From positions 310,001 through 374,000 of the forward strand of contig BPJP01000004.1 in NCBI GenBank assembly GCA_026004675.1: DNA of 64,000 nucleotides. Direction: 5' to 3'. Numbering within the stretch: position 1 is the first letter of the stretch; the number at the start of each line of letters is the position of its first letter. Origin of the DNA: Gemmatales bacterium (GTDB lineage Bacteria; Planctomycetota; Planctomycetia; Gemmatales; Gemmataceae). The position numbers and the translations under genes are program-made. Shown here piece by piece: positions 56,503 to 64,000 of the stretch. Under the pieces are notes generated by a model. That model did no database searches. It saw only the letters and a program-made list of their open reading frames with translations, and was not told the DNA's origin.

Positions 56503-57395
56503 AACCATTGCTGCTGTCGAAATCGGTGCCAGCGGCGGGCAGTCGTGCTGCCGATTACCGGGATTTGACCAAACCACGCATTTCGGTTTTGGTCCTTTTC
56601 ACGGTTGCCGCCGGTGCCTTATTGGCCTCCGAGTCGGTGCCTGATCCGGTGTTGATCCTGCACACGGTTTTGGGAACGGCGCTGGTTGCTGCCGGTGCCA
56701 GCGCTTTGAACCAGTTGCTGGAGCGAAACAGCGATGCGCTGATGAGGCGAACGGAGAATCGGCCTTTGCCGGCGGGCCGATTGCAAAGCATCGAGGTTTT
56801 GCTTTTCGGGATCGTGGTATCATCGGCCGGTATCTTCTATTTGGCGGTCGCCCTCGAAGAACCTGTTGCCGCCAGCATCGCGGCGTTCACGCTGGCAAGC
56901 TATGTCTTTCTCTATACCCCGCTCAAAAGGCGGACGACGCTCAACACGCTTGTGGGGGCCGTGCCGGGAGCATTGCCGCCTATGATCGGCTGGACGGCTG
57001 TTCGCGGCACGGTCGACGCCGAGGCCATCGTCCTGTTCGCTTTGTTGTTCTTGTGGCAAGTGCCGCATTTCCTCGCGATCGCCTGGATTTATCGCGAAGA
57101 TTATGCCCGTGCCGGTTTGCAGATGCTCCCCGTGATCGACGAAAGCGGCTCGATGACCGGTCGGCAAATGGTAGGCTATTGCCTGGCGTTGATCCCGATC
57201 AGTCTGGCGCCGGTCGGGTTGCATATGGCCGGGCCAATTTATTTTGCCGGTGCATTGGCGATCGGTGTCGGGTTCTTGCTGACCGCGATCGGCTTTCTCC
57301 GGCAACGAACGGAAACCCATGCCCGGCGTGTGCTCCGGGCTTCGCTCGTTTATCTTCCCGCAGTTTTTGCCTTGTTGCTTTTGGCGCGAATCTGA
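56499..57395 (+). CDS. ctaB: Haem O synthase (protoheme IX farnesyltransferase)
   Basis: UbiA-type prenyltransferase that attaches the farnesyl group to haem B, 298 residues, about eight or nine helices. The active-site motif is NQLLERNSDALMRRTENRPL: the N-x3-[DE]-x3-D frame is kept (N71, E75, D79), but the Asp usually at the position between them is Asn77. The second Asp-rich region (around YREDYARAGLQMLP) is present. Directly coupled to ctaA and followed by coxC. Confidence 0.92.
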   Translation: MKPLLLSKSVPAAGSRAADYRDLTKPRISVLVLFTVAAGALLASESVPDPVLILHTVLGTALVAAGASALNQLLERNSDALMRRTENRPLPAGRLQSIEVLLFGIVVSSAGIFYLAVALEEPVAASIAAFTLASYVFLYTPLKRRTTLNTLVGAVPGALPPMIGWTAVRGTVDAEAIVLFALLFLWQVPHFLAIAWIYREDYARAGLQMLPVIDESGSMTGRQMVGYCLALIPISLAPVGLHMAGPIYFAGALAIGVGFLLTAIGFLRQRTETHARRVLRASLVYLPAVFALLLLARI

Positions 57396-57415
57396 GTTTG
57401 GAAGGTTGAACTACC

Positions 57416-58432
57416 ATGGCCCATGCCGTCCAGGAAGAAAAAAGATTACACATGGGTTTGCCGATCCCCAACGGCAAGCTGGCGATGTGGCTGTTTCTGG
57501 TCACGGAAATCATGTTTTTTACCGCCTTGATCGGCACCTACATCGTGCTACGCAATGGACAGCCGATCCCTGTCCACGACCTGGTCGCTGGCATGGACCA
57601 GGACGGCAACGGTGAAATCGCCAGGTCGGAAGCTCGCGGCGAAATCGCCGACTTGTTCGAACATGGTGACCAGGACAACAACGGCTCCCTCAGCGAACAC
57701 GAAGTGGGCCAGATCGCGTCGGTGTTATCGCTTCCCTGGCCGAGCCCGCACCAGGTCCATCTGATCGAATGGATCGGGGCTTTGAACACCTTCGTGCTGA
57801 TTTGCAGCAGCTTTTCGGTCGTGCTGGCGCACCACGCAATCACTCACGGCGACGTGAAAAAAACAACGATTTACATCACCATTACGCTCGCCCTTGGCGC
57901 CGTCTTCCTTGTGGTCAAGGCATTTGAGTACAACTCCAAATTCTCGCACCACATTCTGCCAGGATATGTTTTCGATCGCCTCGATGGGTCGCGCGGCGCT
58001 CAGTATCTGGCCAAAGTCCAGGCCGAGTTGACCGAAATCAAAGAGCACGCCGATCACGTCAGCGCCGAGGCGGCAGCCGATTGCGACAAACTGCTACGCG
58101 AGTTGACGGCTCGCGAAAAGGAAGGGCTGCGCTCGTTGACCCCCGAAGAACTGGGCTTGCGCGTCAACGCCCTTTTGGAGAAACATCCTGACCTCCATTT
58201 GACACCTGTCATTCCCTGGGGCAACATGTGGGCGTCGTGCTACTTCGCCATGACCGGTTTCCACGCCCTCCACGTCCTGGGAGGATTGGTGGTCTTCGCA
58301 ATCATTCTCCTGATGGCGTTCTTCGGGACCCTCGGAGCGCAGCACGCCGGCTTGATCGAACTGACCGGCTTGTACTGGCACTTTGTCGATATTGTCTGGA
58401 TCTTTCTCTTTCCTTTGCTGTATCTGGTGTAA
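57416..58432 (+). CDS. coxC: Cytochrome c oxidase subunit III with EF-hand insertion
   Basis: Five-helix subunit III of the caa3 kind (TM1 23-46, TM2 118-140, TM3 151-172, TM4 272-303, TM5 316-337) with the family motifs [35 protein letters not shown] and [17 protein letters not shown]. At 338 residues it is far longer than the usual 200. Two insertions explain this: a pair of canonical EF-hand loops (61-72 and 85-96) between TM1 and TM2, and a helical, charged segment of about 90 residues (176-266) between TM3 and TM4. With the N-terminus inside, both would lie on the periplasmic face. Calcium binding is inferred. Confidence 0.92.
   Translation: MAHAVQEEKRLHMGLPIPNGKLAMWLFLVTEIMFFTALIGTYIVLRNGQPIPVHDLVAGMDQDGNGEIARSEARGEIADLFEHGDQDNNGSLSEHEVGQIASVLSLPWPSPHQVHLIEWIGALNTFVLICSSFSVVLAHHAITHGDVKKTTIYITITLALGAVFLVVKAFEYNSKFSHHILPGYVFDRLDGSRGAQYLAKVQAELTEIKEHADHVSAEAAADCDKLLRELTAREKEGLRSLTPEELGLRVNALLEKHPDLHLTPVIPWGNMWASCYFAMTGFHALHVLGGLVVFAIILLMAFFGTLGAQHAGLIELTGLYWHFVDIVWIFLFPLLYLV
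57596..57703 (+). other. EF-hand pair inside coxC
   Basis: Codes for [12 protein letters not shown] (residues 61-72) and [12 protein letters not shown] (85-96). Both fit the 12-residue EF-hand loop exactly: Asp at 1, Asp at 3, Asn at 5, Gly at 6, Ile/Leu at 8, Glu at 12. The loops are 24 residues apart, as in the compact EF-hand pairs of planctomycete exported proteins. Confidence 0.9.
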
Positions 58433-58434
58433 TT

Positions 58435-58899
58435 ATGAGCGAAGAAAAACGGGAAGAATCTCAGGAAGAAACCAAACCTCAGGAAGAGGAAAAGGCCGAA
58501 GCCGAAGCCCACACTGAACACGGCGACGAAAAACCGGTCGAAGATAAGGAAGCCCACGCATCATCCAGCCATGCCGAGGGTCATGGCCCAGCGGTGGGCG
58601 TCTATACCGCTATCTTCGCGGCCCTGTCAGTCTTTACGCTCCTGTCGTTCGCGTTCAACGGGGCCATGCAAAGCGGCATGATCTCGGCCATGACCTCGTT
58701 TGCTCTGATCATGGGCGTAGCCGTCATCAAAGCTTGCCTCGTCGCTATTGTCTTCATGCACCTGATGTTCGACTGGAAACGGGTCTATTTCATGATCATC
58801 CCGGCCATTGTGCTCGGCCTTTTGATCCTGATCGTCCTGTTGCCCGACATCGTGCTCGGTTGGAAGAGCGTAGCTGCCCATGAATTGACTCCTCCCTGA
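58435..58899 (+). CDS. coxD: Cytochrome c oxidase subunit IV family protein
   Basis: Small oxidase subunit of 154 residues. Residues 1-55 are a very acidic, low-complexity extension rich in Glu, Lys and His; three transmembrane helices follow (about 58-78, 84-106, 112-133), with the family pattern KACLVAIVFMHLMFDWKRVY. The ATG lies 3 bases after the coxC stop. The tail is longer than usual and would be cytoplasmic. Confidence 0.88.
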   Translation: MSEEKREESQEETKPQEEEKAEAEAHTEHGDEKPVEDKEAHASSSHAEGHGPAVGVYTAIFAALSVFTLLSFAFNGAMQSGMISAMTSFALIMGVAVIKACLVAIVFMHLMFDWKRVYFMIIPAIVLGLLILIVLLPDIVLGWKSVAAHELTPP

Positions 58900-58922
58900 T
58901 TCGGGCCGGAAAAGCAGGTATC

Positions 58923-59555
58923 ATGCATCGCCACGTTCTCGGCATCGTTGGCATCGGACTTTTGGCGCTGGGCGTTTTTGGCCTTTTGTCGAAAAGCAAA
59001 CCGCCACCAGCCTCCGCCGACATCCTCGGCAAGGTAGGCGATTTCCAGTTCACCGAACGAAGCGGCAGGACCATCAGCCGGGAAGACCTGGCTGGCAAAA
59101 TCTGGGTAGCGTCCTTCATCTTCACCTGCTGCACTCAGTCCTGTCCGCAAATCGCCGGCACTATGGCAGAGCTGCAAAAAGAATTCGCTGATAACGATGA
59201 CGTCGTGCTCGTTTCTTTCAGCGTGGATCCGAAACGAGATACCCCCCAGGTCTTGCAGGAGTTCGCCAACCGTTTCGGTGCGGACAATGAGCGTTGGCTT
59301 TTTCTTACCGGCGACCAGGACAAAATGTATTCCTTTATTCGCGAAACGTTCTTGTTGGCGGTCCACGAGAACGAAGGCAACGCACGAACGCCGGGCAACG
59401 AAGTCACGCATAGCAGCAAACTCGTGCTGGTCGATCGGCACGGCCAGATTCGCGGCTACTTCGACGGCAGACGCGTCGATGAAGAAGGAAGACCCATCAA
59501 TAACGTGAACAAGATCAAAGCTAAAGTCGCCGAACTGCTCGAGGAGCAGCCATGA
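58923..59555 (+). CDS. SCO1/SenC family copper chaperone
   Basis: Membrane-anchored thioredoxin-fold protein of 210 residues that delivers copper to, or reduces, the CuA site. N-terminal anchor (about 5-22), then the copper-binding CTQSC (CxxxC) with a preceding extra Cys, VDPKRDTP, and the third ligand His in EVTHSSKLVLVD. It is cotranscribed with the oxidase genes; its end overlaps the DUF420 gene by ATGA. Confidence 0.92.
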   Translation: MHRHVLGIVGIGLLALGVFGLLSKSKPPPASADILGKVGDFQFTERSGRTISREDLAGKIWVASFIFTCCTQSCPQIAGTMAELQKEFADNDDVVLVSFSVDPKRDTPQVLQEFANRFGADNERWLFLTGDQDKMYSFIRETFLLAVHENEGNARTPGNEVTHSSKLVLVDRHGQIRGYFDGRRVDEEGRPINNVNKIKAKVAELLEEQP

Positions 59556-59980
59556 TTACGCCGGAAAACCTCCCCGGCGTCAATGCCGTGCTTAATACGA
59601 CGAGCGCCCTCTTGATCGTGGCGGGTTTCATTGCTATTCGCCGCCGCCGCGTCGGTGTGCACAAAACGTGCATGCTGTCGGCCTTCGTCGTGTCGTCCGC
59701 GTTTCTCGCCTCGTACCTTTACTACCACTTCGTTGTTCGTCACGGCACGCCAACCTACTTTACCGGTCAGGGTTGGCTCCGCCCCCTCTATTTTGCCATC
59801 CTGATTTCACATACGATCCTGGCCATCGTCACCGCTCCCCTTGTGCTCTATTCCATCTTTCTCGGACTGATGGGAAAATGGCAAAGGCATAAACGCATCG
59901 CCCGCTGGACTCTGCCCCTTTGGCTTTATGTGTCGGTCACGGGCGTTCTTGTTTATTGGATGCTATATCGGCTAGGATGA
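59552..59980 (+). CDS. DUF420 (CtaM-like) membrane protein
   Basis: Protein of 142 residues with four transmembrane helices and the DUF420 pattern (LPGVNAVLNTTSALLIVAGF, conserved His in GVHKTCM, YYHF and ISHTILA). CtaM of Bacillus and Staphylococcus is required for haem-copper oxidase activity. Its place after sco fits an oxidase assembly role. Confidence 0.85.
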   Translation: MITPENLPGVNAVLNTTSALLIVAGFIAIRRRRVGVHKTCMLSAFVVSSAFLASYLYYHFVVRHGTPTYFTGQGWLRPLYFAILISHTILAIVTAPLVLYSIFLGLMGKWQRHKRIARWTLPLWLYVSVTGVLVYWMLYRLG

Positions 59981-60004
59981 TCCTCTGACCCATCCCCATT
60001 CGTT

Positions 60005-60484
60005 ATGGACCCCGTTATCCGCCATTGGATTGACCTTTGGGACTATCTCGACGGCAACTTTTGGCACGTTTGGCAATGGGCGGCGCAGTCGTTGACGCCA
60101 GCACAAGTCGGCTGGCAGCCCGACCCGAAGGTCGCCTCGATCGGCTGGAACCTGCAGCACCTGGGCGAGATGCTCGATTATTATCTTGCCCATGTCTTTG
60201 CTTGCGGACCAGCGGTATGCCCCGGCGACCTGGTTACCATGCGTTCGGGGGGTGTAGACGACGGCCGCTTCACGGACCTTGTGGCGATTGCTGAATACCA
60301 CAAGCAGGTTCGCCCCGCCTACCGACGTTTCCTTGCCAGTTTGACTGCCGCCGACTTCGTCCGAGTCTTGCGCCATGCTGGAAATCGCCCGTTGACGGTC
60401 GCCTGGGCGGTGGGGCACATCGCCGAGCACGAAAGCTACCACCTGGGCAAGGTAACCCTCTTGCGCAACTTGCTGCCGAGATGA
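60005..60484 (+). CDS. DinB family protein
   Basis: Four-helix-bundle protein of 159 residues. The three metal-ligand His positions of the DinB/YfiT fold are present: WNLQHLGEMLDYY and GHIAEHESYHLGKV. DinB-like members include thiol-dependent transferases; the actual reaction here is unknown. It follows the oxidase operon by 24 bases on the same strand, but nothing links it to respiration. Confidence 0.82.
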   Translation: MDPVIRHWIDLWDYLDGNFWHVWQWAAQSLTPAQVGWQPDPKVASIGWNLQHLGEMLDYYLAHVFACGPAVCPGDLVTMRSGGVDDGRFTDLVAIAEYHKQVRPAYRRFLASLTAADFVRVLRHAGNRPLTVAWAVGHIAEHESYHLGKVTLLRNLLPR

Positions 60485-60513
60485 GTATCGGCGGTCGTCC
60501 TCGTCTTCGTCCT

Positions 60514-61537
60514 TTACGACGGATTCGTTCGGCCAAGCAGTTTCTTGAGCGGATCGAATAGACTGGGTCCGGGACGATGCAGCCACTCGTCCAGGATGGC
60601 ACCGGCTAAAAGAGCCGCCCCGATGACTGTGTGTTCGAGCTGGGAGCGGATGCCGAGCATATTGGAAAGATTCGGCAGAACCCAAAGGATGGCAGTCCCG
60701 ATCAGGATACCGACGACGGTGCCTTCGCCGCCGCGAAGACTACAGCCTCCCAGGACCGCGCCGCCGATGGCATACAATTCAAGGAAGTTGCCTGTGCTGG
60801 ATGGTTGAACGGAGTTTTCCTGGGCCAGGTAAAGGATACCGAAAGCGGCAGCGAGGGTCGAGCACAAGGTGTAGGCGAGGATTTTGTAGCGATCGGTAAC
60901 GATACCCGAATAGGCTGCTGCGCGTTCGTTGCTGCCGATGGCGAAGAAGTACCTCCCATAGACGCTCAGATGCAGAAAGACGGTGGCGACGGCGGCGAGC
61001 AAAAGCAGGATTACCAGCGACATGGGCAGCCCGAGAAAGATGCGGTTGCCGTAAAGAATGTAACGCATGGTTTCGAATTCGACGCCAAGGCCTCGAACTT
61101 TATCATCTGCGAACCAGCGGGCGGCGCCTCGATAGATGAACAAACCGCAAAGTGTGACCACGAAGGGCTGCAAATGAAGTTTGGTCACCAGACATCCATT
61201 GATCAGTCCAATGACAGCGCCGAGGGCGAGGACGGCAAAGACGGCCAGCGCCGGCGTCCAGGCGGGGTGGGGCAAAAAGTCGAGCGGCCAGGGCCATGGA
61301 TCTCCACGCAGCAAGCTCGCGAAGACCACTGCCGTGAAGCCGACCACCGATCCGATCGACAAGTCGATCCCCCCCTGTTATGATCAGCATGCCGGCACCC
61401 AGGCTGATGATGCCGTACAGTCCGATGCGACGACCTAGATTGAACTGGTTCAACGGCGTGCGTGCTCCTGGATCGGACAAAAGAAGCAGGACGTAGATGG
61501 CGAGCAGAAAAAGGGCAATCCCGGCAACTTTTTTCAT
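60514..61537 (-). CDS. Ribose-type ABC transporter permease (one frameshift)
   Basis: Membrane subunit of a carbohydrate importer of the RbsC kind, about 340 residues after correction. The N-terminal part (MKKVAGIALFLLAIYVLLLL...SLGAGMLIITGG) and the C-terminal part (IDLSIGSVVGFTAVV...) are in different frames; they meet at a run of seven G (61367-61375 region), where one base too many gives the break. The family motif GLINGCLVTKLHLQPFVVTL is in the second part. The start overlaps the ATPase stop (TGATG). Confidence 0.88.
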
Positions 61538-63054
61538 CAGTCGCTGTCTCCTCCGGTAGCCAGGCGCATCACGGCTTCTTCGCTGAGTTCGGAACGCTTC
61601 AACTCGCCGGTGAGCCGGCCTTCATACATCACGTAAACCCGATCACTCATGCCAAGGATTTCTTCGAGGTCGCTGGAAATCATCAGGATGGCCATTCCTT
61701 CGCGGGCCAGCTGATCCATCAGGGCATAGATTTCCGTTTTCGCGCCCACGTCGACGCCTCGCGTCGGTTCGTCGAGAAGCAAAACGCGTGGTTGTCGGCA
61801 CAGCCATTTGGCCAATGCGACTTTTTGCTGGTTGCCACCGCTCAAAAGGGCCACTGTTTGATAAATCGACGGCGTGCGAATGTTGAGACGCCGGCACATG
61901 TCTTCCGCGACGTCGGCCTCCCGACGACGGTCCACCAACCGAGCTTTGCTAAGCTCCATCAACGATGCCAGCACAACGTTGTCTTTGACGCTGGCGGGTA
62001 AAACCAGTCCCTGGAGCCGGCGGTCTTCCGGCAACAACATAATACCGGCAGCGATGGCTTCAGAAGGGGAGGCTGGAACCAGACGACGCCCTTCGAGGTA
62101 GATTTCGCCGTCCAAAAGAGGACGAATGCCGAAAATCGCCTCGGCCAGTTCTGTTCGGCCTGCACCCATCAAACCGGCCAGCCCGACGATTTCGCCGGCG
62201 GCCAGCGAAAAACTCGCGCCTCTTTTTTGCTTGGGGAGCCAGCGCAGGTTCTTCCCCTCCAGTAGCGTTCGAGGCGGTTGGACGGTTTCTTCACGAGTGC
62301 GGTGAAAAAATTGCTTCAACTCGCGACCAACCATCATGCGCACCATGGCTTCATGTTCGATTTCCTCTCCGCGCAATTCACCCACGTACTGACCGTCGCG
62401 GAGGACAACAACCCGGTCGGCAATGCGTTCGATTTCTTGCAGTCGATGGGAAATGTACAGCACGCCGATCCCTGCTTGCTTGAGGTCGCGAATCACTTCG
62501 AAAAGCCGATCCGTCTCGCGCTGCGTCAGGCTGGATGTTGGTTCATCCATGATGATGATGCGTGCGTTCAAAGCCAAAGCCCGGCCGATCTCGACTAGCT
62601 GTTGCTGGCCGATAGACAAGTCGCCGACGCGCGTGCGTGGCGAGATCGTCAAACCCAGCGGCGCGAGGATGTTTTCCGCTTCCGCATAGATCCGCGGGTG
62701 GATGAGTCGAAAGAGACCACCCGAAGTCGGCTCGCGGCCGAGAAAGACGTTGCCGGCAATGTCCAGATTCTCGGCAAGGTTCAATTCCTGGTGAATGAGC
62801 GCGACGCCAAGCTGTTGCGCCTGTGCGACGCTGTGGAATTCGACGAGCCGACCATCCAGCCTGATTTCCCCTGCATCGGGCCGATAAACGCCGCCGAGGA
62901 TTTTCATGAGCGTCGACTTGCCGGCACCGTTTTCGCCCACGACTGCAAGCACTTCACCGGCCGATAAATCGAGGCAAACATTCGACAAAGCCTGCACGCC
63001 GGGAAAGGCCTTCGAGATATTGCGTGCGGAAAGAAGCGAAGTAGTCTCTGACAT
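61537..63054 (-). CDS. Ribose-type sugar ABC transporter ATP-binding protein
   Basis: Duplicated ATPase of 505 residues of the RbsA/XylG/MglA kind. First domain: GENGAGKSTLMK, LSIGQQQLVEIGRAL, IIMDEPTSSL. Second domain: Walker A is degenerate (GLMGAGRTEL), as usual for the family, with LSGGNQQKVALAKWL and LLLDEPTRGVDVGAK. It powers the importer made with the permease and the binding protein. The particular sugar is not evident. Confidence 0.92.
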   Translation of the reverse strand: MSETTSLLSARNISKAFPGVQALSNVCLDLSAGEVLAVVGENGAGKSTLMKILGGVYRPDAGEIRLDGRLVEFHSVAQAQQLGVALIHQELNLAENLDIAGNVFLGREPTSGGLFRLIHPRIYAEAENILAPLGLTISPRTRVGDLSIGQQQLVEIGRALALNARIIIMDEPTSSLTQRETDRLFEVIRDLKQAGIGVLYISHRLQEIERIADRVVVLRDGQYVGELRGEEIEHEAMVRMMVGRELKQFFHRTREETVQPPRTLLEGKNLRWLPKQKRGASFSLAAGEIVGLAGLMGAGRTELAEAIFGIRPLLDGEIYLEGRRLVPASPSEAIAAGIMLLPEDRRLQGLVLPASVKDNVVLASLMELSKARLVDRRREADVAEDMCRRLNIRTPSIYQTVALLSGGNQQKVALAKWLCRQPRVLLLDEPTRGVDVGAKTEIYALMDQLAREGMAILMISSDLEEILGMSDRVYVMYEGRLTGELKRSELSEEAVMRLATGGDSD

Positions 63055-63113
63055 GCGATCCGCGCCGTAACGCCTTTTCCTTTCTCAAAGAACCTGCGTG
63101 TCGGGTGCGACGA

Positions 63114-64000
63114 TCAACTTCCTTTCAGTGCTTTCAACTCCGCGTGGAACATCTCCACGTCCACCCATCGATGCTCGTCGGAGTTCTTCGTGAAATCGGG
63201 CTGTTTCTTCGTAATGACGCGGTGAGGAATATAGATGCGTTTTTTCTCGTCGATATCGGGGCGATCGAGGACCGATTCGTCTCCCTGGGCCAAGCGGGCC
63301 AGGATACGGACCGCTTCGTACCCGAACATGAACGGATTCTGTACGACCGTGCCGGCGACGTAGCCGTCTTTGATGCCTTGAAGGGTTTCTTCGTTCTCAT
63401 CGAAACCAACGATGGCGATTTGCCTGGTTTTGCCCGCTGCCTTGACCGCTTCGAGCAGAGCTGGCGGGTTGTACGCCCACAAGCCAATCAGGCATTTCAC
63501 ATCCGGGTGCTTGGTCAAGGTGTCATCGGCTTTGGAGCGGCAGATCTCCTGTTTGCCGTCGTCGGTCATCGTGTCGATCAGGGTGTATTTGCCGAACTGG
63601 ATCGGGTATTCGCCAGCTTCGAGTTTTTTCAGTTCGGCCTGGCATCGGTCTTCGCCGCCCGCCAGTTCGATGACGACGCCCTTTCGGCGTTCGATGGCAT
63701 TTTGCACGTCGAGTTTGCCGACATAAATGACGATCTTGCCGCCTTCGGGGACGGCTTCCTTGACGAGAGCGCCGACGGCTCGTCCCGCAAGGACGTTGTT
63801 GGTGCCGATATAACAGCGTCGAGCGCTGATATCGGGCACGTCGCTGTCCTGGGTGATCAATGGCACTTGCTGGGAAACTTCTTTCAAAAAAGGTGTCTGA
63901 TTGACGGCATCGTTTGGACTGATGGCGATGCCGCGCACGCCTTTGGCGAGCAGGTCTTCGATGAAGCGCCGCTGTGCCGCTGAAGTGCCACCACCTGAAG
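63114..64000 (-). CDS. Periplasmic sugar-binding protein, ribose type (5' partial)
   Basis: Substrate-binding subunit of the importer (type I periplasmic binding fold). The visible 295 residues contain KGVRGIAISPNDA, IGTNNVLAGRAVGALV, an ELAGGEDR segment, IAIVGFDENEETL and GYVAGTVVQNPFMFGYEAV, all typical of the RbsB group. The frame is open at base 64000 on the minus strand, so the signal peptide and N-terminus lie outside. A 59-base gap separates it from the ATPase gene. Confidence 0.88.
   Translation of the reverse strand, partial: SGGGTSAAQRRFIEDLLAKGVRGIAISPNDAVNQTPFLKEVSQQVPLITQDSDVPDISARRCYIGTNNVLAGRAVGALVKEAVPEGGKIVIYVGKLDVQNAIERRKGVVIELAGGEDRCQAELKKLEAGEYPIQFGKYTLIDTMTDDGKQEICRSKADDTLTKHPDVKCLIGLWAYNPPALLEAVKAAGKTRQIAIVGFDENEETLQGIKDGYVAGTVVQNPFMFGYEAVRILARLAQGDESVLDRPDIDEKKRIYIPHRVITKKQPDFTKNSDEHRWVDVEMFHAELKALKGS

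Overview
The window looks like part of a planctomycete chromosome, most likely Gemmataceae-like. This is inferred from family content, not from a database match. The pointers are two Ser/Thr kinase-type proteins with the same N-terminal 'LTPFQA' module, a PVC-type membrane-bound dehydrogenase/haem CxxCH protein with HEAT-like repeats, a neutral-ceramidase-type secreted protein, a PPC-domain protein, an HTH-receiver fusion, very long Cus-type RND proteins, and an EF-hand pair inside cytochrome oxidase subunit III. Genes are on both strands. I saw no rRNA, tRNA, CRISPR array or insertion sequence.

Layout. 1-6.4 kb: 3' part of a site-2 protease with CBS domains, a probable pseudokinase, dksA-lspA, cobU, holA and a nitrile-hydratase-beta-like small protein. 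6.7-12.6 kb: lysine 2,3-aminomutase followed by two DdlA-like ATP-grasp ligases, an MBL-fold hydrolase, and separate coaB and coaC; most of these are broken by single-base indels, mainly at short homopolymers. 12.7-27 kb: PilZ protein, HTH-receiver regulator, ComEA-like DNA-binding protein, SDR, P-II, prs, an NtrC-type regulator, an ABC-2 exporter pair, ceramidase-like protein, PH-domain protein and a kinase with WD40-like repeats. 27-35.9 kb: a heavy-metal (Cu/Ag-type) efflux locus made of a Cys-rich secreted protein, a CusB-like adaptor with two metal-binding domains and a DUF3347-type tail, and a 1400-residue CusA-like pump, followed by a cupin and a RidA protein. 36-45 kb: asnB, PPC protein, bioB-bioF, and an ECF sigma/anti-sigma pair. 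45-49.8 kb: the PVC haem protein, then two oppositely oriented arrays of a GC-rich palindromic repeat that also occurs at 1.1 kb. 49.8-60 kb: two unknown membrane proteins and an A2-type cytochrome c oxidase operon (dihaem lipoprotein, coxB, coxA, ctaA, ctaB, coxC, coxD, sco, DUF420). 60-64 kb: a DinB protein and a ribose-type ABC importer.

How parts work together. The oxidase operon carries structural subunits, haem O/A synthesis and copper delivery (Sco), so it looks like a self-contained respiratory module. The Cus locus would handle periplasmic copper or silver, but its outer-membrane channel is not in the window. bioB and bioF overlap and give two steps of biotin synthesis. The kamA/ATP-grasp pair suggests formation of beta-lysine and its ligation to something unknown.

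The points most worth a second look are the EF-hand-bearing oxidase subunit III, the kamA plus double ATP-grasp cluster, the palindromic repeat family that forms the 3' end of a gene, and the kinase that lacks its catalytic aspartate. Reading frames at 7.5-12.2, 17.3-17.6, 25.2 and 61.4 kb need correction before any gene there is called dead.
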